Source of the DNA: Daphnia pulex
Lineage: Eukaryota; Arthropoda; Branchiopoda; Diplostraca; Daphniidae
Assembly: GCF_021134715.1 (NCBI RefSeq)
Contig: NC_060023.1
Coordinates: 10,230,001-10,294,000 of the forward strand
Direction of reading: 5' to 3'
Length of the DNA: 64,000 bases
Below the pieces are notes generated by a model. That model saw only the letters and a list, made by a program, of their open reading frames with translations, had not been told where the DNA came from and did not search any database. Below are positions 35,841-50,308 of the stretch, piece after piece (the stretch's first letter is position 1; each line of letters begins with the position of its first letter). The translations under genes and the position numbers were made by a program.

Positions 35841-37755
35841 ATGGAAAACGAGGAAGATATCGAACAGGCCAGCTTAAACTTTATTCCATGCGTGGCTTGG
35901 ATTCGTCGAGGGGTCGCTAAATTAAACCCCGAAAAGGTTTGAACCCCGTTACAGCGAGTTGTAAGTGTGACTTGATTAACGTTTTCTCCATCTCTCAGGT
36001 TGAGCTCACTAAAGAAGAGCTTGAAGCATTAATTGGCAAAACAAAAGGAGATCTGGCTGAACTCGATGAAGAAGATAAAGAGGATGACGAGGAAGATAAA
36101 GACATGGAAGACGGAGACGACAGTGCTGTCAAAGATACTGACCAGGTGGACGAGGAAGCAGCAAAGGAGATGGACGAAGATGCTAAAATTGCAGCAGAAT
36201 ATGGGCTGGATGACTATGATGATGGTTGGTTAATACCAATCCAATTAGAATCACTGTTATTAAGCTCATTTTTTTTCAACAGATGATGACAATGTTCTCA
36301 TGGGAATTGAAAACTTGGCTGTGTTCTCTGATGAGAAACTAGATCCATATGTCACAAAGCCAGAAGATGAGGACAGTGAAGAAGAAGAGGACTTTAACCT
36401 GCTACCTACTGACAATCTGATCGCCGTTGGGCACGTTGAAGGAGACGCTGCCATTCTCGAAATATATGGCAAGTTACTTGCGATTCTACAAAAAATCTAT
36501 TTATTAACTCTTAGCTTAAACATCTGTTTATTAACTCTTAGCCAAAAAAATCCGTTTATTAACTCTTAATTTCCAACCACAGTCTATAACGCCGAAGAAG
36601 CCCATTTGTACGTCCATCATGAGACGTTCTTGCCAGCTCTTCCTCTTTGTATGGAATGGATAGATTTCAATCCGACTGAAACAAAAGCAGGTAAATTAAA
36701 AATTCCTCGACAATTGATACAATTAAATTTATAACTCAATATGGTGAATAGGTAACTACTTGGCCGTTGGCAGCATGTCTCCTATTATCGAAATCTGGGA
36801 CGTGGATATCGTGGGCAGCTTGGAACCTGAATTTCGACTGGGCAAAAAGAAGAGTCGCAAGAAGAAGATTGAGGGTGTCGGTCACAAAGACGCTGTCCTC
36901 AGCCTGTCGTGGAACAAGCGCGTCAGGTATCTATTAAATACACATCCTGAATTACTTTGAATTTCTGAAATTTCCTAATGTCAAATGTGTTTGTTTAGAA
37001 ACTTATTGGCCAGTGGATCAGCCGATAACACAGTCATGTTATGGGACATGACCAATCAGGTGGTTGCTTCTACGCTGCCCCATCCGGAGAAAGTTCAGAG
37101 CCTGCAGTTCCATCCCTTTGAGATCCAGACGTTGTTGACGGGCTGTTGCGACCAGGTTGTTCGCGTCTACGATTGCCGTAGCGAGAGCTTCAAGAGCTGG
37201 ACCCTCGAGGGTGAAATTGAACGCGTTCTATGGGATCACTTCAATCCCTACTGCTTCTTGGCCAGCACGGAAGCTGGTCACGTCTACTACATGGACGCCC
37301 GCAACGATGAGAAACCGCTGTGGCAGTTGAATGCCCACACCAAATCGTGCACCGGTTTGGCTCTCAGCTCGCAATGTCCAGGCTGTCTCGTCACAGCCTC
37401 TCAAGACAAAGACTTTAAGGTCTGGGACATTCAGTCTGGCAAACCCAATTTTATTTGCGAGCACGATTTCAAGATTGGAGGAATTTACGTAGCCACTGCG
37501 TGTCCCGACGCTCCTTTCGCCTTCTGCATGGGAGGAGACAACCGTAGCGAAAACTTCAAAGTTTGGGACATTCGACAAAGCGCCGCCGGTTTGTGACCCC
37601 CTTTTCATTTTCTCTTATCGATTAAAAATTAAAAATTTAATGTTATTTTCCTTTTTTTTTAAATAGTTTTGGACAGATTCGAAAGACGGCAATTGGTTCA
37701 ACCGTTAATCCAAACAAGTCCGTCAGAACCAGCAACAACAACCAACCAATCATAA
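35841..37755 (+). CDS. Pwp1: PWP1 homologue, WD-repeat nuclear protein
   Basis: Seven exons (35841-35936, 35999-36224, 36283-36468, 36583-36690, 36752-36926, 36999-37588, 37667-37755) join in phase to 489 residues, near human PWP1 (501). PWP1 is a nucleolar/chromatin WD protein needed for ribosomal RNA production. The N-terminus [20 protein letters not shown] matches the family's opening, followed by a Glu/Asp-rich stretch (about 50-100). WD repeats run from about 190, with [13 protein letters not shown] and [11 protein letters not shown] clear. The short last exon supplies [10 protein letters not shown]. The third intron (36469-36582) uses a GC donor (ATG|GCAAGT), which is required to keep the frame (EIY-VYN). 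Confidence 0.95.
36500..36570 (+). repeat. Short tandem repeat in a GC-AG intron of PWP1
   Basis: Three copies of a unit beginning TTTATTAACTCTTA start at 36500, 36527 and 36555, giving periods of 27 and 28 bases. They fill most of the intron between 36469 and 36582 and reach into its 3' part. Confidence 0.85.
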
Positions 37756-38242
37756 TTTTCGGGAAACTCATTTTCCCGTTTTTTTTTAAACACATTGATA
37801 AACTATTGGATGGGACGGAAATGAAAAACAAATAAAATTTTTTTTTTTGCTGACGGTGAACGACTACTCTCGTCCGGGTATCATCTTGACAGATAGCCGT
37901 TGGTGGTCGCTGGTGGTATATAACATTTTGATCAAATTTCATTTCCTTTTTATAATCATTATTATTTATTTAATTATATCAGGAATGACCCAAATTGCCG
38001 GGTCAAATAAGCGTTAACATACTCAACCTAGGCAAAATAATAATAAAAAAAAAGGGAATAAATAAGAACTGAACGAATTTTAAGAGGTTTGGCTCGTGTT
38101 GTTTGCAGTGCCTAGTCTGCAAGTCTGTGTGTGAATGTCTGTGTCAAGAAAAAAAAGATGATTGTGGCGATCCGAGGTCGGGCACGTGCGTTGTGTGAGA
38201 AATTATGTCTTTTTGAGATGAGCGAAGAAGAAATGGATGGTT
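37756..38242. other. Convergent intergenic region (3' UTRs of PWP1 and the TGF-beta ligand)
   Basis: Lies between two stop codons on opposite strands. Several AATAAA words on the plus strand (near 37829 and 38035) and reverse copies (near 37966) are plausible polyadenylation signals. No coding sequence. Confidence 0.6.
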
Positions 38243-39843
38243 TTACAAGGAACAACCGCACGATTCGACAATCATGTTGGGTAAAGTCCGCTGTTTGATG
38301 ACATTATTCTCATCTGAATAGAAAATGACGAGCGGACTGAGACGAGTTGGAGCGCAACAAGGCGCTAAATGAGGCCGGGCTTCAATCGGGACCCGCTCCC
38401 GTGCCACCAACTTCTACAAATTTACACCCCAAATAATATTTTTAAATTTCTGTTCACTAAATTGTCAGAATTATTTGTTAGGTCTACCTGAAGGAGCGAT
38501 GCGTGTGTATTGGCGCTGCTGGCCGGTGCTGTCATAGTACGACACGATCCACGACAGTAGAAGGCGTGAAAACCGGACGGAGCCACGATCCAGTCATCCC
38601 AGCCGACGTCTTTGAAGGACACGAAGAGAGATTCTCGGCAGCACTGGGTCACGGTTGCACCACACCTGGGCGTCGTGACACTCTGCCGCTTTTGGCGGGA
38701 GTTCCTTGAGCTGACCTCGGCCGATCTCTAAAAATATTTCGATTTTCCAACGGACTGAGATTAGACGAAATCCACCAGACACAATCCCCATTTAAAGTCA
38801 ACCAAGGTTGGGGAAACTACCTGAACTGGACCTTGCCGCAGACTTACCCTTTGAGACGGATCGATTTTAATAATCAAATATGGCTGAGGATGATTAGGGT
38901 GATCCAAATGGACCCTGGTATCAAGTGGCAAGCTGAGGAATCGGTGCCTGTGATGGCGGTCAATTTGCTGGTCTACCGTCACTGTGACATCAGTCGACTC
39001 CCAATCAACTAAGTAAGTTTCATTATTAAAATACAAATCTACTTTTTAAATTAATTGAATTTTTTAAAATCATACCTGATGCAGAATTATTACTCGACGA
39101 CTCCTGGGCTGTCCACAAAACGGCCGACTGAAGTGCATCTACGAGCATCTCGTCGGTGATGGGAAACTTCAAGGTAAGCGTTTCTCCTCTGGCTATCGGT
39201 GGTGGATCGTTGTGATGATTCTTGTGGTTTTTATTGCGACGAAACGTCTTGGTCGGAAACAAAATGATTTGCCTGGCCGGTTCAACTTCCTGCGCCACTT
39301 GATAGGGACCAGAAATGCTGTCGGGTAGAACAATCGTAGGCGGGAGGCTGTGCATGTGCAGGGCCACTTCTTTAGTCTTGACTCTCGGCGGTCGATCCTC
39401 CATTTCCAATCGGTCCAGGATCTGTTGTTTGGTCGACTCGATTCGCCACCGCTTGATATCGTCGTCCTTCATCACGGAAACGGTTCGCTCTCGGGTACAG
39501 GTCGGGCAATCTTGATCGTTGCGTTCCAACTGCCAGGAATCACCTTGGCCAACCTGCTCCGTCTGCATGGATGCTGGAAATCAGAGCAAACGAATTGTTA
39601 AATTGGAAATGTTGGGAGACAAAAAATGTTAAAAGCCACCTTACTAGGGAAATAGCCGATAAATAGCAGAGTCCAGATGACCAGTAGAGCAGGCTGTCGT
39701 GTCCCGTGATAGTTGAGTGTCCTGAACGGATTGCTCCATTGGAATAGCCGGCCAACTGATGGGAAAGGTCGGAGTAATTCTTTTTCGGATCGAAATGTCA
39801 TTGTGTCACTCATCAGTTCCTCTCGTCTCGACCAGTACTCCAT
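38243..39843 (-). CDS. TGF-beta superfamily ligand, nine-cysteine type (Maverick/Activin-like)
   Basis: Five exons (39645-39843, 39076-39573, 38848-39008, 38488-38727, 38243-38413) join in phase to 422 residues. A hydrophobic segment (PALLVIWTLLFIGYF, about residues 50-64) is the secretion signal, set unusually far from the first ATG. The prodomain has CPTCTRE and an ILDRLEMEDRPP stretch typical of the superfamily. A furin site RQKR comes before the mature part. That part has nine cysteines (one, then CC, YC, SC, CC, C-G-C), with FVSFKDVGWDDWIVAPSGF and MIVESCGC at the end. Nine cysteines place it in the TGF-beta/activin/Maverick class rather than BMP. The ending LPNMIVESCGC makes me lean to Maverick, but I cannot separate it from Activin-beta by eye. 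Confidence 0.85.
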
Positions 39844-40245
39844 TTGTCTTTCAATGTCTGTGTTTAATTTGTTTGAAAAATCAATCACTACTCGCACTGT
39901 ATCAAAGTCACGTTGAAACTTGGACGGACCGCACAAAACACAATCCGTCCGGAGCACGGGTCTGTTGGCTAATGGTAGAACTTGTAACCGTCTAGCGTTC
40001 TAATCACTCTTTTAGACACGCAGTCTTGTGACTGTGTGGTCCCTTGGCAGAGGAAGTTGAGAGAGAGAGAAGAAAGAAAATAGGGCTGCTAATGGCTCCT
40101 CCCCTACTCGCCTCCTTCCTTATGTGCGTCGTCTCCTTTCCAGCCCCCATTCTTTTTTGCTCTTTTATTTTTCTCCATATGGTGCGAGAGCATCATTGAC
40201 TGCGTTTTGCTTATATTATTAATAACTGTACTATACACTAGGCCC

Positions 40246-40344
40246 ATGGCGAAGAAGAAATCATCAAACTCTCAAGGTCTTGTTTGGGTTAACCTGATTT
40301 CCAAGAACTCCAAGGTTAAGATTGTGGAGCGTGATGAAAGCTGA
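40246..40344 (+). CDS. Small open frame, 32 codons, coding status uncertain
   Basis: An ATG in good context (CCCATGG) opens a frame encoding a basic peptide (MAKKKSSNSQGLVWVNLISK and 12 more residues) ended by TGA at 40342-40344. Four bases after the stop begins a perfect 24-base inverted repeat. Beyond the TGA the same frame stays open for about 43 codons. No homologue is recognised. It could be a micropeptide, a first exon whose donor I cannot see, or chance. Confidence 0.2.
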   Translation: MAKKKSSNSQGLVWVNLISKNSKVKIVERDES

Positions 40345-40348
40345 CCTA

Positions 40349-40372
40349 CGCCATCCGTTCCAACGGATGGCG
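40349..40372. repeat. Perfect inverted repeat, 11-base arms
   Basis: CGCCATCCGTT (40349-40359) and its exact reverse complement (40362-40372) flank two central bases. It is followed at once by a GC dinucleotide run. As DNA it is a near-palindromic protein-binding site; as RNA it is a very stable hairpin. Confidence 0.85.
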
Positions 40373-41736
40373 CGCGCGCGCTCGGCATAAACGGCAGTTG
40401 TGTGCATACGCGCAACTTCGCAATAGATTCGACGTCACTCTCTCGGCTGATGATTTATGAGTCTGAATAATTAGACGTTGAAGCTAAAAGGAAGTGTCTA
40501 GCGGGGAAGAGAATTTCATGAATGGAATCATGAAGCGCGGCTCCCTTTTGTTGGGTAGGCGGTGACCAAAGACCAGACGGACCAATCGTCTCCTCTCCTC
40601 GGATGGCGTGATCGACGCGCCACACCGACACACACACACACACACATGGTTTAACAAACTTTAAAGGCAACGCGGGAATCTTGTTTTACATTTTTTCTCG
40701 TTTTTTTTTTCTTGTTTGAGTTTCCGTCCCTTTTCCCCACTCTCCGGCGGCGGCCCATGTGTTGACGAAGTTTAGCACATCATAGCGTTTCTTCTGGAGA
40801 AAACCACAAGGGTTCGTAGAGTGCGAAGTGGGTTGATGCCAATGGGTAGCAGCGAGAGAGAGAGATCGGAAACGACTGGAATCGCGCGGGTATCGAGACA
40901 TGTACAGTCAAATATCGCTCGGTTTACTCTAGCCGACCGTCCATTGGCAGCAGATCGACTTTCCATTTTTACCGAGAATTGTCTGTACACATTTTGATTA
41001 AATACTTGGAACGAATCGCAGTAAGTTTGGTCGTCTTAAATTCAAAGGAAAAACTTTTGGTTACGTAACAAAAATATTGACAAAGTCTTTTTTCGTTTAA
41101 AAAAGAAATATTGACCAAATGTTTTCAATTTCAATAGATTAAGGGAGACATTTCCGGACAGGAAGAGATCTCGTCCGATGAAATTCGAAGTGATTGAACG
41201 CGCTCGTTCTCATTCACGACGCTATAAGAAAAATCGCCAACGCTAGCTATAAGATATCACAGCTTGAATATAATCTCAACGGCATCCTTTTAATGTACGT
41301 AACGAGTTTGTGTTGTAGGAAGTGACGGACGAACTGCAATCAGAACGCATCATGATAGCAGCGTGATGGCCTGATGATAGCGCTCGCTCATATTCGATAT
41401 CGTCCATATGTTTTGGGTCGGTTTTCCTGCTAAACGAACCGCTTCCATATGGATGGAAAGGAGAATTTCGCTCGTGCAAGGAACTACAAGGTTGCTGATT
41501 ATAGTAAAAATCTGTGTATTGGAAATAGACGAAACGATTATCAAGCCGTAAGGTTTGTGTGATACCTCCAGCAGACTGCAGATAATAAGGTTCGTCGAAT
41601 TTGATATCAAGGATGTAACCTCAAGGCCAACAATCTTTCTCTTCTTCTTTCATACAAGTCAATTTTTTTAAAAAGTATAAAGTTTAAGGCGAAAAAGCTT
41701 TTTTGAGAATACCGTAATAGGAATATGGGGGCAAGA

Positions 41737-41751
41737 GGGGGGGGGGGGGGG
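41737..41751 (+). repeat. Run of 15 G residues
   Basis: Homopolymer G tract in the probable formin 3' flank; length may be unreliable in assembly. Confidence 0.8.
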
Positions 41752-42576
41752 AATTGAAAAATGAACAAGGCAAGAGGCAATTTGAGGTTTTTTCTTCTTT
41801 TGCTGTTCCCGTTTTTTTCCTTTTTGATGGGGCTGTTTGGTCGTCACATATGTATTGACTGGTATCACAGCGCGTCAGGGGAGGGGTCGTCGATACCGAA
41901 TTACATAATAAAATGTGGGAAAAACTACCAACCCCCAAAAAAACTTTCCTTTTTCAAAATATTTGATAAACATTTTTCTTTTGGTTAAGACGAATCTCTT
42001 ATTTAAAAACATTGCGAGCCTGAGGGTTTTGGATATGCTCATTACTTTCTTCAGTTGTGGGCTCCCGCGGGAATAAAATACTTGTCAATGCCTCCAGAAT
42101 GCAGCAACTGCCAAGACTAAAAGCGTCGCGTGATAATAACAAAAGAGACACAAACAAAATAAATGGATAAGACGATATCTGTCGATGAGAACGGAAATCC
42201 TAAAAAATAAAAATTGATCAAATGATGACCCTTTTTCTAGAAAAAAAAACAAGATGAGCGACAGCAATGAGGAGGAATATAAGCCTTCGTACGGCAGTCA
42301 ATTTGTAAGCAACTGTTTCAAGCCATTCTTTCACACGTACGTTTTGTTTTCATTGGGGGGCACATTATTTTTTTAAAACAAGATACGCTGAGCATTCTGT
42401 GCGTCGTGTTTTCAAATCTCTCCTGCATTCATTATACCTGAATTCCAACTTAAAAAAAAACGTGGATTTGGGTTTTCTTTTTCTTCGTTTCTTTTAAAAA
42501 AAGGTCACTCTTGGAAAGATAATTAATATTGGTCATTTGAATATAACTAGGAATCGAGTAGGCCTATTTCTAAGGC

Positions 42577-45500
42577 CTAGAACGTTGAATCTAAATCTTC
42601 TAGATTTTTCGACAGGCGATTGGTGGCGGTGTTGTTCCGTCTCCGCTGAGAGCGCCGGACCGCGTCGGCTCGTCGGTAGGGTTCCGATTTGAGACCAAGA
42701 AGAATGTCTTCCAACGCTCCGTGGTAGACTTCATCAGCAGGAAGAAGTTTCTTTTCCTGAATTTGATTCGATCTAGTTCGCAACTCGCTGATGACCGCTT
42801 CCTGCTGACGTCGTGGATTTCCGCCATTCCGTGGCGTTGTGGCGTTGGCTAGTGAAGAAACACTTGCAGCCTGCTGAAGGCGCCGCCTCTGTTCGTTTTC
42901 TTGCTCGGCTTGCTGTAAACAAAACAAAAAAATCAGATAAACATTTTCATTTCACAACACTCGCACAGATTTAGAAATACGCTTGAAAAATTGATAAAAA
43001 CCTTGTAAGTCTTTATAAAACGGGCAAACAAGCCAAAGAAAGCGTTGGCGTCACTCTGACGCTCTCCGAAATACTCGACGCACTCGTTGAATGCGTCTTG
43101 GGCGGCTTTGGAGTCGGCCCGCAATCGTCGCAGTTTTTCTTCCGCGTTCGTTAAGAAATCCTTAAGAATCACATTTTGTTTCTCATCCTTCAAGTCTTTT
43201 CTCAACTCGTATTCCTTCCGCGTTATATCCATGCCTTTCTGAAGCTCTTGGATATCACTGAGAACGTTCTCCAGCGAAACTGTAGGGGGAAAAATAAATT
43301 TAAAATAATCTATTCTCTTATTCATTTCATTAAATAATCATTTCTAACCGGTGGCAGCCTTTTCGACGAATCGCAATTCGCCATCAAAGTGAAGGGCTTC
43401 GGGGAATTTCTTGTGAATGGTTTCGATGATGTAATGCAGGAGACACAATTTGCGGTCGCCAGACTTGGCATCGACCAAAGAGTCCAAAGATTGAAGTTTG
43501 AATCCGTAGGCTGGGCCACGTTTGCCGCTGTTAAGGTAGTTACCGAAAGCCAAAACAATTTCCAGGAAGGAGCGAAGCTTTTTGGAAGCCATCAGCGAAC
43601 GTGACGCAGATAGAATGGCTTGAACTTGCTGTTTGGCACAAAAAAACAAATATTAGCGAGTTGGCATTTCTAAGGATTCGTTATTTGCGCTGAGGCGTAC
43701 CGGAGTTATCAAATAAACATTGTCGAAAAAGTTGCCCATGTAACACATGACCTGGAGCTTCGTTGCTAGACGTTCCGTATGACTAAGACGATAAATGAAG
43801 CGATCCTCCTCCGTTAGCAAATCGATACTTTTCTTGGAAATGGCGTAATCGCGATAAGCTTTTGCCTGAAATTCAACAAACACACGCACATTTTTGAATG
43901 TTTTTCTTTCACTTGTTGGCTCTGAGGTTATCACAAGTTCTTATTTGACACCCAAAACTAACCTCGGTTTCCGTAGGCAACATTCGTTGTAAAATTTCAA
44001 CGTTCTCCAAGGAGAAGGTCTTCAGATCTAGAGCATTGACCGCTCGGATAACATCTTCCAATTGCATCTCCAATTTACGACGGCAAATAGCTTCAAGGAA
44101 AAATAGTATAAATAACACACGTATAGATAAGTCACCATTTTGCAGAAGCAGAGATTCAATTACATTGCGTAGACATAAATCGCGAAATATATTTACCGAT
44201 ATTCCGGAGCCTGTTGTGCTCTAATAACGTGAGCAATTCCGGTCGTTTGATTCGTTTACTACCCTGACTGACCAGTCCATCGATCTCCTCGTTAGAATTG
44301 GGCATGGGCATATTCGTGCCCATTTTAAATTGTTCTTCAAATTCGTTGAAATCAATAAGGCTATGAAGTTTCTCGTCGTCCAATTCGTTGAAAATGGTCC
44401 CTTTAACCTTCACACATTCATAAAAAAGAAAATGTTTAATGGCCTTTCAAGCTGGCTTGATGGCATCGTTATTTTTACCTGGTTTGGCTTTAAAACAATC
44501 CAGTTAAGCGTAGGAAGTTTATGTTTGGTTTGAATCTTGCGCTTGATGGTGAAATTGCCCCCACTTGGAGCCATTCCCATGTCAGGAGCCGGAGGAGGAG
44601 GTGCCACCAGGAAAGGCGGAGGTGAAAGTGATGACGGAGGTGAGGTTTTATTACTTGAACTTCCCATCATGGGCGGGGGAGGAGGAGGAGGTGCGCAGGT
44701 AGACGCTGGCGACATGGGTGGCGATGGTGGTGGAGGCGGCGGAGGGGGAGCAGCCGACGGTTTCGCAATAGCCGTAGTCGTGTTCAATGTGGCATTTCCG
44801 CCAGAACGGGGTAGTGTTTGCGTCATCGTCTCTAGCTCTTGGATCCGGGACTCGAGAGCAACCTGCCGGTGACGAGACTCTTCGTCACGCATCGAAACAT
44901 TATACCGCAGGGAAGAAAGTTCCGCCTCCAAACATGATCTATTACACCCCAAAAACATAGTTTAAGCATTTTTCTTTCGGAAATGAATTTAAACAAAATT
45001 TAAAAAAAACAAACAAACATTTATCATAGCTTACTTCATTTCTGCTAATTCATCTTTTTCCGTTTTGATTAAAGAAATCTGTTGTTCCATTTCCGTTTGC
45101 CGACTGAGGACGTCATACTCGAGCGTGGCAATTCGTTCGTGAGCCAGAGCCAACTCGTCCTCGAGGTCAGCTACTTTCTCTAAAGCGGTTGTTTTGGTCT
45201 CGCTATCTTCCATCTGTTGGATAATAATTGCTTTTGTTATTTTCTTTTTTACGGTTTACAAGATCCCGAGAGAAGGTTCTAAGCTTCACTTGTGGTTAAT
45301 TGCCCATGTCACTTACCAAGGCTTGAACGTCGAAAACGTTATCGAGGTAGGCAGATATTTGTACCTGACAATACACAAAAGAAAAAAAAAAGACACGATG
45401 ATTATTGTAATTAATGTTTACGTTTAACGTTAAACAAGTTAATAATAGAATATTTCTTACCTGGAGTTCTTCACTTTCCGTGTTCCTCAGCTTTTCCAAG

Positions 45501-48124
45501 TAGTCGTCAAGGCCCAGCTGGGAAAATTCGTATTGCAAATGTACTCGGAAGTTCATGTCTTCCACCGAATGCACGACAATGTTGATGAACTAAGTAATAA
45601 TACAAATTTGAATATCACGAACAACAGTGAAATTATTTATAGACAATTTACCTGCGTGCAGGCCACCATAAATTCAATATGAAACATTTCAAAATTCATA
45701 AAGTATCCCATTAAAGTTTGAAAGCGGCGCTTTTCACTGCATATATCCTTGAAGCGATTGAACGATTCCAGGATGATTTCATGGCCACCTATTTGACGCC
45801 AATATGAAATAAAATTTATTAAAGTGAATATTTGTTAGATGTCTCGTGAGAAATCGACTCACCTTTGACGAGGCAAATTGCCGCAAGCAATTCTAAAACT
45901 AGAGCCTTGGTGCTAAAATGGACAGATTTCATTCATAAGTAAACAAGGCATTCCAAGAATTTTTAAACCTACATAAAAAGATTTACCGAAGGCTTTTATG
46001 ATTGAGACTCAGGGCAATGCAAGTAATGGCTTCGTCGTGTTTAATCACCAAATTGAAGCCGTATTTGTTATTCATGATTGCTCTCAAGCACATGATACAA
46101 ACGTGGATATCATCTTTGGATTCGCCCATCTAAAATGTTTCAAGCTCAGGATTAGATTTTTCGAGAGAAGACCAACCCCTCGACACACCCTCTGCGTGTT
46201 TTTACCTTCAGTTTGGCAACATGTTTCGTCGCTCGTTTTAATCGCGGCGAGCTCAACTCCGTCTTCTCCACCTTATCGACTGGTTTCTCCTGGATCGGAG
46301 TCGTGGAACTGGAAACGCTACTACCATTGGAGAGCTTTTTCTTGATCGACTCCTCCCAGTCGTTGTCCTCTCTCACTTTAAGCTCGTATTTCATCATCAA
46401 TAATCGGAACTCGAGATAGCTGATCAAGACATCTAAGCCTTGGTTCTCTTCATTTAGAAATTCCCGGACCCACCTGCCAGGAAGTAATGCAACAAGTATT
46501 TAGAAAGTCTTTCAAGGATAAACTACGCACACGCGAGAAAAATCTAGGCCTAGTACTCGATGTGATTCGTGCGGAGGGAGATTTCCAGATCGCGAAGAAC
46601 TTGGGTGGACGTTGAATTGCTCACCATTCTCCTCTTCTTGGAACTTCGAGACGCTTTAGGGTCCAAGTAGGTCTTGAGCTTGCGCAAATAGTAAGGCGGC
46701 GTCTCTTTGGCATGAACGCGTTCCTGTTTTATCCGGGTCCATTAAAATAGAATACATTTGTATAGTTCTCACTTTATGATGTTTCATGCTTAACTAGGTG
46801 GAGACCATTCTGCTAGTCAACTAAGCAGAACCAAATGTTTTGTTCGTCGTGGGAAACTGAAAAGTGTATTTACCTGATCACAGATCATGTCCCATTTCTT
46901 CTCATCGTCATACTGCCGTAGTAATTTAACTTTATCCGGAGGCAGATCCATAGAGGCCTATTTAAAGATAAGACACATACTCTTTATTAAAACACACACT
47001 TCCAAGTTAATGACGAGATCTCTTATACGGCATGTTACACGGACATAAATGAACCAGACGTGGCTAATTAATTTGTAATTTCACAGAGGAAGTCTGGACA
47101 ATTAAGTAACTGGGTTACGTGGTAGAGCTAATCAGTTAATTCATCTTTTCTATCTACACTTTTGATAACAGTTAACTATCCTGTCGTATCAGAAACGATG
47201 ACTAATGGCATTTTCCTAAACGACACTATCAACCACTGGATTAAGTGGATTAATTCATTTATTTATTTAAAAAAAAGGCGAAATTTTCTTTTCCTGAACA
47301 GAACACAAATTATTTTTATCGTTGATTTCCCAAAGTGGTTGGCTCACCGGGAAATCTTATAATTTCAATCACACCGGATCAGGGCGCTCTCACACCACCA
47401 CATCCTTAAGTGTAAAAATTGCGCAAACGCAAGATTAACTTTCATGACGGTGATAAGGAAACGACGACACAGGACAAAGATCTACAACAGCTTTCTTTTT
47501 CTAGTTCAATCGAAATCATTTAATCTGGTATAAGCGCAATATTTTTTTAATGATTTCGGGAAAAAGTTATTGAAACAACTAAAACAGCGAGACGAGGCTT
47601 CACTACGGAATTATTAGTGTTTCGCATACGGGTTACGGGATTACGGGTTGGAAACAAACACGATTAAAATTTACATTCATTAATCTTTGAGACGGTGATG
47701 TCATTGCTGATTCGGGGCACGTACGAAAATGTTTGAAATTTGGCAAGGATATACAAACATATTCGTTCCAAACAAATGACACCGCCCTTTTCATGATACT
47801 GGTTTAGTTACCAAGGGGCTAGTTGTGTTGTCTACGTACGCAAGTATAAAATTACATTTTTCTAAGCTTTTGAGGTTTTTTTTTTTTTATATAGACAATC
47901 GAAAAATTTCGTGAAACATGTCCGATATACGATTCTGAGTGAAGAGTATTAATGACAGCTATAGTTACCAGCACTTGATTGAATCTTCTTTCAATTTCAT
48001 TGTGGTCAGGCTTGGGTTGTTTTGGTAGAGATGCAGGAGATTCGCGATTTTTATGCCGCATAGACGATGGTACCCTTTTGTGATGATGATCACTTTCTGC
48101 CATACTGCTGTCTGTATTGCCCAT
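42577..48124 (-). CDS. Frl: Formin-like protein, FMNL/FRL type
   Basis: Seventeen exons (47969-48124, 46874-46957, 46557-46723, 46206-46473, 45987-46129, 45863-45912, 45652-45788, 45461-45589, 45317-45364, 45035-45213, 44479-44938, 44197-44407, 43963-44090, 43701-43865, 43349-43628, 43002-43279, 42577-42912) join in phase to 1072 residues. The start MGNTDSS is an N-myristoylation signal as in FMNLs. The GTPase-binding/FH3 region shows [18 protein letters not shown] and [18 protein letters not shown] coiled coil precedes a proline-rich FH1 (about 518-575), which is shorter than in vertebrate FMNLs. FH2 (about 595-985) has [34 protein letters not shown] and the closing helices. A basic C-terminal tail includes the autoregulatory-type [10 protein letters not shown]. 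FMNLs nucleate and elongate actin filaments under Cdc42/Rac control at protrusions. Confidence 0.95.
46958..47968. other. First intron of the formin gene
   Basis: About 1.0 kb between exons 47969-48124 and 46874-46957; AT-rich, no supported exon. Long first introns often hold regulatory sites, but none is recognisable here. Confidence 0.7.
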
Positions 48125-50044
<1,920 letters not shown>

Positions 50045-50308
50045 ATGCTGCATGCTGCCTTATGATCTTCCTGCATTACTTGGTGATACTCATCAGAAGA
50101 ATATGTGGAATGAGGTTTAGAGAACTTTGCATTTTAACATTCCTCTTATTAGTTTTGAAACTTAACTTGCCAAGAATTTAAATATGTTAAATAGAAAACT
50201 AAGAATGCAACATTTAGTTAGAAGCATTATGATGCTGTATTTCTTTAGATTGTCAACAGGTTAATGCAAATATGGGAAGAGAATAATCTTCAGTGATGAA
50301 AATAAAAA

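Larger units (their letters stand above)
39844..42576. other. Gene-poor intergenic region between the TGF-beta ligand and the formin
   Basis: Contains the ligand gene's 5' flank (left) and the formin's 3' UTR (right). A small open frame with an adjoining palindrome at 40246-40372 and a 15-G run at 41737-41751 are listed separately. No other exon or RNA gene is supported. Confidence 0.5.

Noticed and set aside
40342..40485. Selenocysteine-type readthrough of the 32-codon frame
   Set aside because: A hairpin next to a TGA is not a SECIS element, and no selenoprotein motif is visible in the extension.
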